Source: Verrucomicrobiia bacterium (GTDB taxonomy: Bacteria; Verrucomicrobiota; Verrucomicrobiia; Limisphaerales; JADLHS01). From it: DNA of 64,000 nucleotides. The stretch spans positions 1 to 64,000 of the forward strand of contig WYBW01000071.1 of assembly GCA_011525685.1 (NCBI GenBank), in the 5' to 3' direction. Below the pieces are notes generated by a model. The model had not been told where the DNA came from and ran no database searches. It saw nothing but the letters and a program-made list of their open reading frames with translations. The position numbers and the translations under genes are program-made. This document shows, one piece after another, positions 1-8,527 of the stretch. Each line of letters starts with the position of its first letter. Position 1 is the first letter of the stretch.

Positions 1-63
1 CGGCCCGGGGTGGCGGGCGCGGGCGCGTGGCGGCATCCACGCAAAAGCAAGCGCTGAATGTTG

Positions 64-506
64 GTTGAGAGTTGAGGGTTGAAAGTTGAGGGTCAGACCG
101 ACTCCAAAGCCTTTCGCAGGCCACTCAACATGCGGCTTTGCTTTTCGGCGGCTTGATAGAGCTGCTGGTAATCTGCCTCGGAAAGGAAGCCTTGGTTGCG
201 TCCAATCGTGGCTTGCGAAACCACTTCAAAGACGCTGCCGGTGGCGATTTCCACGAAGCGGGCGTAGTCCACGCGGGAGGATCGCGAGCAGCCCTCAGCG
301 ATATTCGAGGAGATGGAAACGGCCGCACGGCGCATTTGATTGGTGAGGCCGAAACGTTCTTCGGCGGGAAAGTTCCGGGTGAGTTGATAGACCAGATCGG
401 CAAAGTGAATTGCCTCGTGCCAGGTTTCGAGTTTTTCAAAGTTGAACATGGGTTGCAGAGGTTGAGTGCCGCCGGTCATTTACCCCCTCAACTTTCAACT
501 CTCAAC
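64..506. mobile_element. IVS-like cassette 1: four-helix-bundle gene between inverted heptad-repeat arms
   Basis: A 443-bp unit bounded by inverted arms. The left arm (64-92) is four 7-nt units of the form gttgaRR plus g. The right arm (485-506) is the exact reverse complement with one 7-nt unit fewer (12 + 10 matching bases around the missing unit). The only gene inside is the minus-strand four-helix-bundle gene, whose stop codon directly abuts the left arm. The unit lies in the integron integrase gene. Known 23S rRNA intervening sequences also carry an S23 gene between inverted repeats, so I call it IVS-like. Mobility is inferred, not shown. Confidence 0.65.
93..449 (-). CDS. Four-helix-bundle protein (S23/IVP family)
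   Basis: Encodes 118 residues starting at [13 protein letters not shown]; a start 30 nt upstream is possible, but the family begins near FEKL. Family hallmarks are clear: F-KLE-W, the [20 protein letters not shown] segment and [12 protein letters not shown], followed by two further helices. These proteins are known as ORFs within 23S rRNA intervening sequences and resemble the Avd accessory protein of diversity-generating retroelements. They form small multimeric helical bundles thought to bind nucleic acid, but no enzymatic activity is established. The gene runs opposite to the integrase it interrupts and its stop codon touches the left repeat arm. No Shine-Dalgarno sequence is evident. Confidence 0.85.
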   Translation of the reverse strand: MFNFEKLETWHEAIHFADLVYQLTRNFPAEERFGLTNQMRRAAVSISSNIAEGCSRSSRVDYARFVEIATGSVFEVVSQATIGRNQGFLSEADYQQLYQAAEKQSRMLSGLRKALESV

Positions 507-963
507 ACAAACGGGCTGCGGTTGCTGTATGGGAGCGGGCTGCGCCTCATGGAGTTGTTGCGCTTGCGAATCAAGGACCTGGACCTGGAGCGCGGCCAGA
601 TCACGGTGCGGGATGGAAAGGGGTTCAAGGATCGGGTGACGATGGTGCCGGACAAGCTGAAGGTTCAACTTCAACAACATCTGGCAGGTGTGCGAGCGCA
701 GTGGGAGGCGGATGTGAAGGCCGGTTACGCCGGGGTGTGGTTGCCGGAGGCGCTGGCGCGCAAATATCCGCAGGCGCCCAAGGAGTGGCCTTGGCAATGG
801 GTGTTTCCGGGGTGGTCGCTGACAAAGGGGCAGTTGCGGCCGGACGCACCGGCGCACGGCACGGGGCGGTGGCGGCATCATCTGTTGCCGGAGAATTTAC
901 AGCGGGCCATGAAGGTGGCGGTACAGCGTACCGGCTTGAACAAGCTGGCCACGCCGCACACGT

Positions 964-994
<31 letters not shown>

Positions 995-1131
995 AGCGAA
1001 CACGGACATCCGGACGGTGCAGGATTTACTCGGGCACAGGGATGTCAGCACGACGATGATTTACACGCATGTGATGGCCAAGCCGGGCATCGGCGTGCGC
1101 AGTCCGCTGGATCAAACTTGAGACAGAAGCG

Positions 1132-1180
1132 GAAAGTCCAAGGTCTGAAGGCCAGGGTCTGAAGTCTGAAGTCCACAGTC
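1132..1180 (+). repeat. Degenerate 7-nt-period array after the integrase
   Basis: Seven consecutive heptamers, mostly of the form NNRRGTC or NNRAGTC (for example tgaagtc twice in a row). They begin 10 nt after the integrase stop codon. The exact 7-nt spacing matches the arms of the four-helix cassettes, but no four-helix gene is attached here. Confidence 0.7.
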
Positions 1181-1220
1181 CTGGGGCCAGAGCACCTCGA
1201 ACACGGAAGTGAGGGTGGTG

Positions 1221-1349
1221 GTTTTCGCGCTGCGAAAACCTGCGGCGTGGGCCGGGCCGCGGCGCACCAATGGGCTGCCATCTCTGGGTCGTGCCTGGAG
1301 TCCCGGGCCGCCCGCTCGGACGCGGGCGGGGTTCTCGCAGCGCGAGAAC
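1221..1349. repeat. Inverted pair of compensated hairpins
   Basis: The 19-mer at 1221-1239 (gttttcgcgctgcgaaaac) folds into an 8-bp stem with a 3-nt loop. The one at 1331-1349, read on the other strand, is the same hairpin with one base pair changed from T-A to C-G on both arms. This compensatory change points to selection on, or copying of, the fold. Flanking GGTGG-type bases are also shared. Confidence 0.6.
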
Positions 1350-1466
1350 GGCCACCGGAAACGGTTGTGCTGGACTGCTGGACGGTCTTTCGCATGGTTT
1401 CTCCCCCTTTCCAGTGGAATGGCATCGCGAGGGTGCAGGTGAATGCCCCGGAGTCTTGGCAACAGT

Positions 1467-1507
1467 CTCCCTCTCCCAGCGGGAGAGGGAAAAAGGGTGA
1501 GGGAGAG
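1467..1507 (-). repeat. REP-like palindrome, copy 1
   Basis: Stem ccctctccc / gggagaggg (1469-1477 with 1481-1489) and loop agc, followed by a gggtgaggg tail. It has the same core as copies at 1564, 25016 and 28124, and is inverted relative to the copy at 1564. Confidence 0.8.
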
Positions 1508-1563
1508 TCTTCGCATCCATTGTGGCGGGCTGAAATGAATCCCTGCGTCCCGGGTATTCCCCG

Positions 1564-1605
1564 CGCTCTCCCTCACCCCGCCCCTCTCCCGCTGGGAGAG
1601 GGAGA
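1564..1605 (+). repeat. REP-like palindrome, copy 2
   Basis: The ccctcaccc head is followed by a 9-bp stem (1582-1590 with 1594-1602) and loop gct. With copy 1 it forms an inverted pair about 60 bp apart, like the BIME arrangement of enterobacterial REPs. Confidence 0.8.
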
Positions 1606-1865
1606 CCCGCGGTCCGCTCCTGGTGGCTCCTTGCTTTTGGGAAAACAGCGAAGAACATTTCTCATGTCCCGCGTGCCGCCGTCCGCGTCGCGCGGGCGGC
1701 AACGTGACACCAACTTGAGCGCAGTCATCTGGGATGACTTGGTGCGACGAACTTTGCGGCGCGACGCCGCCAAGCACACGCCGGAGGCGTATGCTCCGCA
1801 TTCCACTGTGACCAGGGCCTGATATTCGGGTTGAAAAGCGGGCGGGTGCGCGACACACTTGATGC

Positions 1866-2420
1866 ATGCAATCCGTCTTTAGCGGGCCGGTGTATGTAGT
1901 GCGGGACAACATTGACACCGACCAGATCATCCCGGCGCAGTATCTGAATCTCGTGCCCACCATTCCGGACGAGTACGAGAAGCTCGGCGCTTATGCGCTG
2001 TGCGGTCTGCCGGAATCGCTTTATCCGACGCGCTATGTGAAGGAAGGCCAACTGGACAGTGCGTATCCCATCGTGGTGGCGGGTCGCAATTTTGGCTGCG
2101 GCAGTTCGCGGGAACACGCGCCCATTGCCCTGGGTTCGGCCCGTTGCCGGGTGGTGCTGGCGGAGAGCTTCGCGCGCATCTTCTTCCGCAACTGCGTGGC
2201 CACAGGGGAGCTTTACCCATGCGAAATCACCGAGCGGCTTTGCGAGACGCTCAAGACCGGCGACGTGGTCACCGTGAATCTGGACGCCGCCACGGTGACG
2301 GTGCAACAATCGGGCAAGGTTTATTCCTTCAAACCGCTCGGGGATGTGCGGCCGGTGGTGGACGCCGGAGGGATTTTCAATTACGCCCGAAAAAGCGGCA
2401 TGATCCCGGCGCAGGGCTGA
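1866..2420 (+). CDS. leuD: 3-isopropylmalate dehydratase small subunit
   Basis: Encodes 184 residues. It shows the swivelling aconitase-type small domain: VVRDNIDTDQIIPAQYL near residues 11-27, the GRNFGCGSSREHAP substrate-recognition loop near 73-86, then LAESFARIFFRN. With LeuC it isomerises 2-isopropylmalate to 3-isopropylmalate in leucine synthesis. The short length fits the prokaryotic two-subunit type rather than the longer enterobacterial LeuD. The large subunit is not adjacent in the window, and the downstream gene is convergent, so leuD appears monocistronic here or linked to genes outside. The ATG lacks an obvious ribosome-binding site. Confidence 0.92.
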   Translation: MQSVFSGPVYVVRDNIDTDQIIPAQYLNLVPTIPDEYEKLGAYALCGLPESLYPTRYVKEGQLDSAYPIVVAGRNFGCGSSREHAPIALGSARCRVVLAESFARIFFRNCVATGELYPCEITERLCETLKTGDVVTVNLDAATVTVQQSGKVYSFKPLGDVRPVVDAGGIFNYARKSGMIPAQG

Positions 2421-2427
2421 ACAATCT

Positions 2428-4836
2428 TCAGCGCGTGACGGACGTGCGCAGTCCGGTCAATGCGCCGCCATCGGCGGCGCGGACACGAACGGCCGCCGCG
2501 CATCCGAGGGTGTGTTGGGTGATCTTCATCAGGAACTCATTCCAGCCTTCCTTGAGCATGCCCTTGGCCTTGTCTTCGCCGGCGGTGAAGCCGCGCACGG
2601 CATTGTTGGCGTGGATCAGGTCGCCGTTGATCCAGAGCTTCACGCCGTCGTCGCTGCCGATTTCCAGCAACACGGTTTGTTCCTTGGGACTGAACACGGT
2701 GGTCTTGAGATAGACCACGCAATGGTCGCCTCCCACGACGGATGCAAGGTCCGCGAGCCAGTAGTTGGCAAGGCTGGCGCCGCCGGGCAAAGGCCGCCAT
2801 TCGGTGCGAGCGGCATCCGACTCCGGCGCAAACGCCACCTCGAACAACTGTTGCGCTTCCTTGCCCGCCTGCCGATACGGGCCGCTGACGAGCCAAGGCG
2901 ACAGGTAATCGCGGTGCGTCTCCAACGCCGTGAGCAGCGAGCGTGACTCGTTGCGAACGCGCGGGTTCTCCGCCGACTCCGCCAATTTGCGCAAGGCGGA
3001 AACAGCCTCCTCCATGTGCGCGGCCTCCAGGCGTGAAGCAATCTGAAGGCAGGCCACCTCGGCCTCCGCCCGGACGGTGGTATCGCCTCGAAAGGTTTCC
3101 GCCAGTTCCAAGGCGGCGGGTATTCGCAATTCCGCCAATCGTGCCAGCCCCAGCTTTCGTTCTGCCGGTGTCCTGGCGGCACCCAAACCGGATTGAACCG
3201 CCGCGAGCCGATCCGAGGAAGATTGTTGTTGCATGGCTTCGACCAACCGCCAGTAGCCGTCCAACGCAATCGCCCGTTGCGACTCGCGCTTCGCTGTCAA
3301 CGCAAACCGCAGGAGGTCGGGTCGCGCCTCATCGCCGGCATGGTCGGCCAGGGTGCGAAGCGCGGTCTCGACGAGGCGAGAATCGTCCTCAAGGAGAGCC
3401 AGTCGCAGGGCTTCGAGCACGCCAGGCCCGCCGATTTGGCCGGCGGCCGACAGCAAGGCGCAGCGCGCATCGGTCGAGGCGCCAGTCAACGATTCCAAGG
3501 CCGCAGTGCTGAAAGTCTGCGGTTGGCGGCTCCTCAGGCCCGCGGCGACAAACGCCTCCACCGCCGCTTCGCGACGCGCCGGGGTCGCTGACTGGACCAG
3601 CAGCCCGAGCAGTTGCTGGCGGTGAGAATCGTCGGCCAGCTTCTCCAGCGCCTGAGTCGCGGCCAAAGCGACTTGCTCGTCAGCTTCCCCGGCCAGTCGC
3701 AGCAAGGCGGGCACCGCGCCGCGTTCAACGCGTCGAGCCATCGCCTGTACGAGTTCGACTTTTGTCTCCGACGGGGCGCGTCCCATTTCCGATAACATGG
3801 TGGTCAGCACATCGCCGCGATGCAGGCTCACCAAGGCCGCGCGGGCGGCGGAACGTTCCTCGCCGGTGGTGCTCGCCGCCACGCCGGCCAGCAGCGCGAC
3901 CTCGCGTTCGCTTCCGAGTTCGCCCAAGGCTTTGAGCGCGGCCGTGCGCACCGAGGAGTCGCCATGGCGAACCAGCCGGGACATGGCTTCCGCCACCGCG
4001 GGGTCGTTCCTTTGCCGCAATGCTTCAATCAGTGCGAGTTGAGCATCAGCGGGCACGCGGTCAAGGGAATCGGCGATGGCCACCGTGGCCGCAGTGCCGG
4101 GACCTTCCCTCACGAACTGAATCGCCGCCCAGCGTTCGGAATCGTCCTGGCCCGTCAAGGCCGCCAGCACGAGGCTGGTTCGTGGTTCATCGGGCCCGCA
4201 GGTCAACACGCCTCGGAAAGCCGCCATGCGGACGAGGGGAGTTTCGTCAGCCGAGCGCAAGGATTCGTAAACTATGACCGCGGCGTCTCTCTGGCCTTCC
4301 GCGAGCAATTGTTCAGCGGCGGCGAGCAATGCGTCGTTGATGAACCCGCGTTTCCGGCCACCGGCGCCGGCGCGCGCGGTTTGCAAGGCCTCCAGCGCTT
4401 CGTGGTTGGCGACTCTGCCCAGCGCGCGCGCCGCCGTGACCGCCAGCATCTCCTCCGAAGCGGCGAGCAATGCCGCGAGGTCAGTCACCGCCCGGGCATC
4501 CCGGCGCAAGCCGAGCGCGTGGATCACGCCAGCCTGGGTCTTGCCTGAAACGCGCGGTAACGCGGCCAGCAGCGCATCGCCGGCTTCCGGGCCCGGCAGT
4601 GTTTCCAGAACGTCCAACGCCCATTGCGCGAGAGATTCGTCCGCCAGCAGGTTTGTCAGATAAGGAACGGAGCTGGCCGTGCCGGCTTCCTTCAGGCGCA
4701 AGCAGGCTGCTTCCTTCTGCGCCAGAGGCGCGGAGGATTGCAGCACGGAGATGGCGTGGCGTTCGGCTTCGGTTTCCGCGGCCATCACCGAGGCAGAACC
4801 GGTTGCGATCAGGAGGAGGTAGGAAATGAGTTTCAT
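2428..4836 (-). CDS. Exported HEAT-repeat protein with C-terminal PA14-like domain
   Basis: Encodes 802 residues. An N-terminal signal peptide (MKLISYLLLIATGSASVMAA, cleavage near residue 20) is followed by many HEAT/PBS-lyase-type helical repeats, with repeated units such as AVTDLAALLAA and ALKALGELGSEREVALLAG, to roughly residue 640. The last 150 residues are beta-rich and contain a GSDDGVKLWINGDLI motif typical of PA14/jelly-roll carbohydrate-binding modules. It probably acts in the periplasm or at the cell surface as a scaffold. No catalytic residues are recognisable. The Gfo/Idh gene ends 18 nt upstream of its start on the same strand, so co-transcription is likely. Confidence 0.8.
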   Translation of the reverse strand: MKLISYLLLIATGSASVMAAETEAERHAISVLQSSAPLAQKEAACLRLKEAGTASSVPYLTNLLADESLAQWALDVLETLPGPEAGDALLAALPRVSGKTQAGVIHALGLRRDARAVTDLAALLAASEEMLAVTAARALGRVANHEALEALQTARAGAGGRKRGFINDALLAAAEQLLAEGQRDAAVIVYESLRSADETPLVRMAAFRGVLTCGPDEPRTSLVLAALTGQDDSERWAAIQFVREGPGTAATVAIADSLDRVPADAQLALIEALRQRNDPAVAEAMSRLVRHGDSSVRTAALKALGELGSEREVALLAGVAASTTGEERSAARAALVSLHRGDVLTTMLSEMGRAPSETKVELVQAMARRVERGAVPALLRLAGEADEQVALAATQALEKLADDSHRQQLLGLLVQSATPARREAAVEAFVAAGLRSRQPQTFSTAALESLTGASTDARCALLSAAGQIGGPGVLEALRLALLEDDSRLVETALRTLADHAGDEARPDLLRFALTAKRESQRAIALDGYWRLVEAMQQQSSSDRLAAVQSGLGAARTPAERKLGLARLAELRIPAALELAETFRGDTTVRAEAEVACLQIASRLEAAHMEEAVSALRKLAESAENPRVRNESRSLLTALETHRDYLSPWLVSGPYRQAGKEAQQLFEVAFAPESDAARTEWRPLPGGASLANYWLADLASVVGGDHCVVYLKTTVFSPKEQTVLLEIGSDDGVKLWINGDLIHANNAVRGFTAGEDKAKGMLKEGWNEFLMKITQHTLGCAAAVRVRAADGGALTGLRTSVTR

Positions 4837-4854
4837 GGCAGCACGAAGGCGGCG

Positions 4855-6246
4855 TCAAATTTGCCACGGCGGCCGGAACGCGGTGGAGAGCAGTCGGTTG
4901 GCTTCGTCATCGTTGATGAACCGTTCCTGCCGCGGGTCCCACTTGAGCGCGCGTTTCAGTTGCAGGGCGATTCCGCCGAGCAACACGGCGCTGGCGGAAC
5001 GGTGGGAGGTTTCGATGTCACAAATCGTCCGGGCGCGCGTGCGCACACACTCGAGAAAATTGCCCGAGTGACTGTCGCTGCGATAAACGCCGGGCACCGG
5101 CGGGCCGGGGGGTTCGGTCAAAAGCTCCGGTGGATCGCTCACGATGTTGTCCCGGTCCACGGCGATCCAGCCCTGGGTGCCGATGAACCGCGCGCCACCG
5201 CTGCCGCCGGGGCCGCCTTGCGGCGCCGGGCACGCGTGAACCACCACGCCGCTGGCATAGCGATACTGGAGCACGTCGTTCTCGAAGAACATTTCCACCG
5301 GTCCGGTCCGGTCCGCATCGAGCACCCATTGGATGAAATCGTAATGGTGCGGTCCCCAGTTGATGTCGCCGATGCCGCAATACATGTGGGCGTGAACCGT
5401 GCCCTGATAGGGACGCCACGGGGCGGGGCCGAGGGCGAGATCCCAATCCAGGTCGGGCGGCACGGGTTTGGGCTCGCCGAATTGATGCCAGGCGAACGAA
5501 CCACCCGGGCGGAACGCGTACACTTCCTTGAGCGTGCCAATCCGCCCCGCGCGCACCAGTTCGCAGGCCCGGCGAAACCGGGCGCCGTATTCGGAGCGCT
5601 GCTGGGTTCCGCCTTGAAAAACGCGGCCATAGCGTTTGATGGCTTTGACCATTTCCTGGCTCTCGCGGATGACGATGGCGGTGGGCTTTTCGCAATATAC
5701 GTCCTTGCCCGCCTGCGCCGCCAGGATGGTCATCACGCCATGCCAATGGACGGGAGACGCGATCAACACCCCGTCAATGTCCGGGCGGTCGAGCAATTCG
5801 CGGAAGTCGTTGTAGGCCCGGCAGGGAGCGTAGTTGCCCGCGCCGAATTTGGCGGTGTAAAACTGGTCCACCTGCCGGCGGGCGGATTCGCGGCGGTCCT
5901 GCCAGACATCGCACACGGCCAGAACCTGAACGTCGTTGCGCGAAACGTAGCCGCCGCTCACATAAGTCCACGCTCCGCCCACCAGATGGCCGCGGCCCTG
6001 TCCGCCGATGCCGATGAAGCCCATCGCCACCCGCTCGCTCGGTGGTTTCATGCCGGCGCGTCCCAGGACGGAGCCGGGCACGATCAGCGGCCCGGAGGCC
6101 GTTGCCGCACCCAAAGCCAGCGCGGATTGGCGAAGGAAGGCCCGGCGAGAGAGGGACTTTGCGCGGTCAGGCCGGCTTGGTTTGATCTGTGGCGAAGCGA
6201 CGACTGGTAACTGAGGGTTGAGGGAGAGAGGCGCTGCCGACTTCAT
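4855..6246 (-). CDS. Tat-exported Gfo/Idh/MocA family oxidoreductase
   Basis: Encodes 463 residues from the chosen ATG; the open frame continues 33 codons upstream without family similarity. The N-terminus has a twin-arginine signal (LSRRAFLRQSALALGAATA), then a Rossmann fold (VAMGFIGIGGQGRGH), a CEKP motif (DVYCEKPTAIV) and the C-terminal beta-sheet domain with HHYDFIQWVLDAD. It belongs to the NAD(P)-dependent sugar/cyclitol dehydrogenase family and may carry a tightly bound cofactor into the periplasm. The substrate is unknown. It precedes the exported HEAT protein and is divergent from the GH20 gene. Confidence 0.85.
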   Translation of the reverse strand: MKSAAPLSLNPQLPVVASPQIKPSRPDRAKSLSRRAFLRQSALALGAATASGPLIVPGSVLGRAGMKPPSERVAMGFIGIGGQGRGHLVGGAWTYVSGGYVSRNDVQVLAVCDVWQDRRESARRQVDQFYTAKFGAGNYAPCRAYNDFRELLDRPDIDGVLIASPVHWHGVMTILAAQAGKDVYCEKPTAIVIRESQEMVKAIKRYGRVFQGGTQQRSEYGARFRRACELVRAGRIGTLKEVYAFRPGGSFAWHQFGEPKPVPPDLDWDLALGPAPWRPYQGTVHAHMYCGIGDINWGPHHYDFIQWVLDADRTGPVEMFFENDVLQYRYASGVVVHACPAPQGGPGGSGGARFIGTQGWIAVDRDNIVSDPPELLTEPPGPPVPGVYRSDSHSGNFLECVRTRARTICDIETSHRSASAVLLGGIALQLKRALKWDPRQERFINDDEANRLLSTAFRPPWQI

Positions 6247-6567
6247 AGACGTTGGCAGCGTGCCGCCCGCGCTGGTGTCGGGCAACAGGAAAATCGCCGA
6301 GCGATGCGTTTCCTGAATCCTTGCCGACCTGCTCAAGGCGTTCACCCGTTGGGCGAGACGCAGAACTCACGGGCGCGCTGCCTTCGGGCCGCTTCAACGC
6401 GGAGTTTGCCGGCGGACGCGGACGCGGCGTGAACGCCACGCGCCAAATTCGCTGAGGATTCGGGTGCGTTTCAGCGCTCGCGCTACGCACCGCGATAACA
6501 GATTGCCTGTTTTGACAAAGCCGACAACACTCCGTGCGGCGATTGAGCGTCGCGTGAGATCACCCGC
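6247..6567. other. Divergent intergenic region
   Basis: About 320 bases between the divergent Gfo/Idh and GH20 genes. It must hold promoters for both. A TTGACA occurs near 6515 on the plus strand but lacks a matching -10 box. No gene or strong repeat is seen. Confidence 0.5.
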
Positions 6568-8520
6568 ATGAAAACTTTGAACCTGCTGCCCGCGCCCCGA
6601 TCACTCAGGTTGACCGGCGGATTTTTCAAATTGCCCGCGCGGGCGGAACTGGCTTATGCCGGCGAGTGGTCGCATGCGACGATCACACGTCCGCTGACGG
6701 AGCGACTGCAAGCCGCGGCCGCCGCGGCGGGTGTGAAGTTTGTTCCTTTGGCTGGCAAGGCGGCGGCACAGCGGCCGGCGGTGGAGGTGCGGCTGGACGA
6801 ATCAGCTTCCAAGCACGCGGAAGGTTACCGATTGACCATCAATCGGGATGGGGTCCGGCTTGCGGCATGCGAGGTTGGCGGCCTGCGGGCGGGTGCGGCC
6901 ACGTTGTGCCAGTTGTTGCGCGAGTGTGGATCGCGTCTGCCGTGTCTGGTGATTCGCGATCATCCGGATTTTCCGCGGCGCGGCGTGATGCTGGACGTTT
7001 CCCGCGGCCGGGTGCCCAAACTGGAAACGTTGCTCGAACTGGTGGAGCATCTGGCCAGCTTCAAGATCAACGAATTCCAACTCTACACCGAGCACACGTT
7101 TGCCTACCGAAAATACAAACCGGTCTGGCGCGATTGGGGCGCGTTGACCGCCACGGACATTCGGAAGCTGGACGCGCGCTGTCGCGAACTGGGCATGGAC
7201 CTGGTGCCCAACCAGAATTCCTTCGGCCATCTCCGCTATTTTCTGGAGCATCCGCCGTTGCGCAAGCTGGCGGAGGTTTCCGAACCTTACGAGGGTTCCA
7301 CCGGCGATTTTCTGCGTTACCCGACCACGCTGGCGCCGAATCATCCCGAGACGCTCCAGTTCATCCGCGAACTTTACGACGAGTTGCTGCCGAATTTCTC
7401 GAGTCCATTTTTCAACGTCGGCTGCGATGAAACTTGGGACCTGGGTCGGGGTCAAAGCCGGCGGCTTTGCGAGCGGCAGGGCAGGGGACGTGTCTATCTG
7501 GCGTTCCTCCGGAAAATCCACCGCGAGGTCACGAAGCGCGGCCGGCGCATGATGTTCTGGGGCGACATCATCTTGCACCACCCGGAGCTGATCCGGGAAC
7601 TTCCGCGGGACGTGATTGCGCTGAACTGGGGCTACGAGGCGAATCATCCGTTCGAGAAGGAGGCCGCAACCTTCGCCGCGTCCGGGATCCGGTTTTATGT
7701 TTGTCCCGGCACGTCCACGTGGATGTCGCTGATTGGCCGGCATGACAATGGGTTCGCCAACCTGGCGCTCGCCGCGAAGGCCGGACGGAAGCACGGTGCG
7801 ATCGGTTATTTGAACACGGACTGGGGGGATGGCGGTCATCCACAGCCGCTGGCCGTCAGTTACGCGCCGTTTCTGGTGGGCGCGGCGATGGGTTGGTGCG
7901 CCAGAACCTTTGATGAGCGACTGCTCGTTCCGGTGCTCAGTCGCGATGTGTTCAATGACCCGACGCAACGCCTGGCGAAAGCGGCCCTGGCTCTGGGTTT
8001 TGCCCACCGCCGGTTCGGGTATTACGAGCCAAACATCACGCCATACGGGGCCGTGATTGCTGCGCCGCCGCCGGCCACGAGGGAGTTGTTCTGCCGGAGC
8101 GGGCTGAAGTATTACGCGCGCATCCCGGAGACGAAAATCCGGGCGGCGCTCGCCGAAGTGGCAAAGCAACGGGCCGTGCTGAAGGGAGGCAAACCGCTGA
8201 CCAAGACCGGCCAGATGTTGCGAACGGAACTGGACCTGGCCACGCGCATGGCCATGCAATCCTGCAAGATCATGTTATGGCAAAAGGCCCTCGCCTCGGG
8301 GCGAAAAGCCCAGGCACGACGCATGGCCGGCCTGGGCGTCGCCGAACTGCGCAAACTTGAGCGCGACTTCAGCCGTTATTGGCCGACACGCAACAAGGCC
8401 ACCCCGGCCAAGTGCGCGGCCTTCCTACGATGGCGCATGGAAGATTGTCGCCGCGGCGTCCTGCATTTTCCGCCGGACGCGGCCAGATTGTCGAAGCCCA
8501 AAGTCCACCCTGCGGACTGA
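6568..8520 (+). CDS. Glycoside hydrolase family 20 protein (beta-N-acetylhexosaminidase-like)
   Basis: Encodes 650 residues. The N-terminal GH20b domain is followed by the TIM barrel, which starts at FPRRGVMLDVSRGRVPK near residue 137. The paired catalytic acids are present in NVGCDETWDLG (Asp-Glu, near residues 291-292), and the barrel includes NQNSFGHLRYFLEHP. Members cleave terminal GlcNAc/GalNAc or related amino sugars by substrate-assisted catalysis. No signal peptide is evident, so it may be cytoplasmic. The C-terminal 180 residues are helical and basic with no assignment. Precise substrate uncertain. Confidence 0.82.
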   Translation: MKTLNLLPAPRSLRLTGGFFKLPARAELAYAGEWSHATITRPLTERLQAAAAAAGVKFVPLAGKAAAQRPAVEVRLDESASKHAEGYRLTINRDGVRLAACEVGGLRAGAATLCQLLRECGSRLPCLVIRDHPDFPRRGVMLDVSRGRVPKLETLLELVEHLASFKINEFQLYTEHTFAYRKYKPVWRDWGALTATDIRKLDARCRELGMDLVPNQNSFGHLRYFLEHPPLRKLAEVSEPYEGSTGDFLRYPTTLAPNHPETLQFIRELYDELLPNFSSPFFNVGCDETWDLGRGQSRRLCERQGRGRVYLAFLRKIHREVTKRGRRMMFWGDIILHHPELIRELPRDVIALNWGYEANHPFEKEAATFAASGIRFYVCPGTSTWMSLIGRHDNGFANLALAAKAGRKHGAIGYLNTDWGDGGHPQPLAVSYAPFLVGAAMGWCARTFDERLLVPVLSRDVFNDPTQRLAKAALALGFAHRRFGYYEPNITPYGAVIAAPPPATRELFCRSGLKYYARIPETKIRAALAEVAKQRAVLKGGKPLTKTGQMLRTELDLATRMAMQSCKIMLWQKALASGRKAQARRMAGLGVAELRKLERDFSRYWPTRNKATPAKCAAFLRWRMEDCRRGVLHFPPDAARLSKPKVHPAD

Positions 8521-8527
8521 CCAAGCG

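Larger units (their letters stand above)
1122..1865. other. Repeat-rich intergenic spacer
   Basis: No convincing gene in these 744 bases. They hold a heptad array (1132-1180), two near-identical hairpins in opposite orientation (1221-1239 and 1331-1349) and two REP-like palindromes in opposite orientation (1467-1507 and 1564-1605). The last 200 bases before leuD are unremarkable GC-rich sequence that presumably carries the leuD promoter, but I cannot point to clear -35/-10 boxes. Confidence 0.6.

Noticed and set aside
64-506. Heptad arrays as a CRISPR array
   Set aside because: The repeats are contiguous 7-mers without spacers and no cas gene is nearby.
138-512. The first 125 codons of the plus-strand frame leading into the integrase
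   Set aside because: They are antisense to the four-helix-bundle gene and bear no similarity to the integrase N-terminus; the true N-terminal piece is at 3-59.
1122-1865. Integron attC cassette array after the integrase
   Set aside because: The palindromes here are short REP-like hairpins without the paired R and L boxes of attC, no cassette genes are present, and integron arrays lie on the other side of intI.
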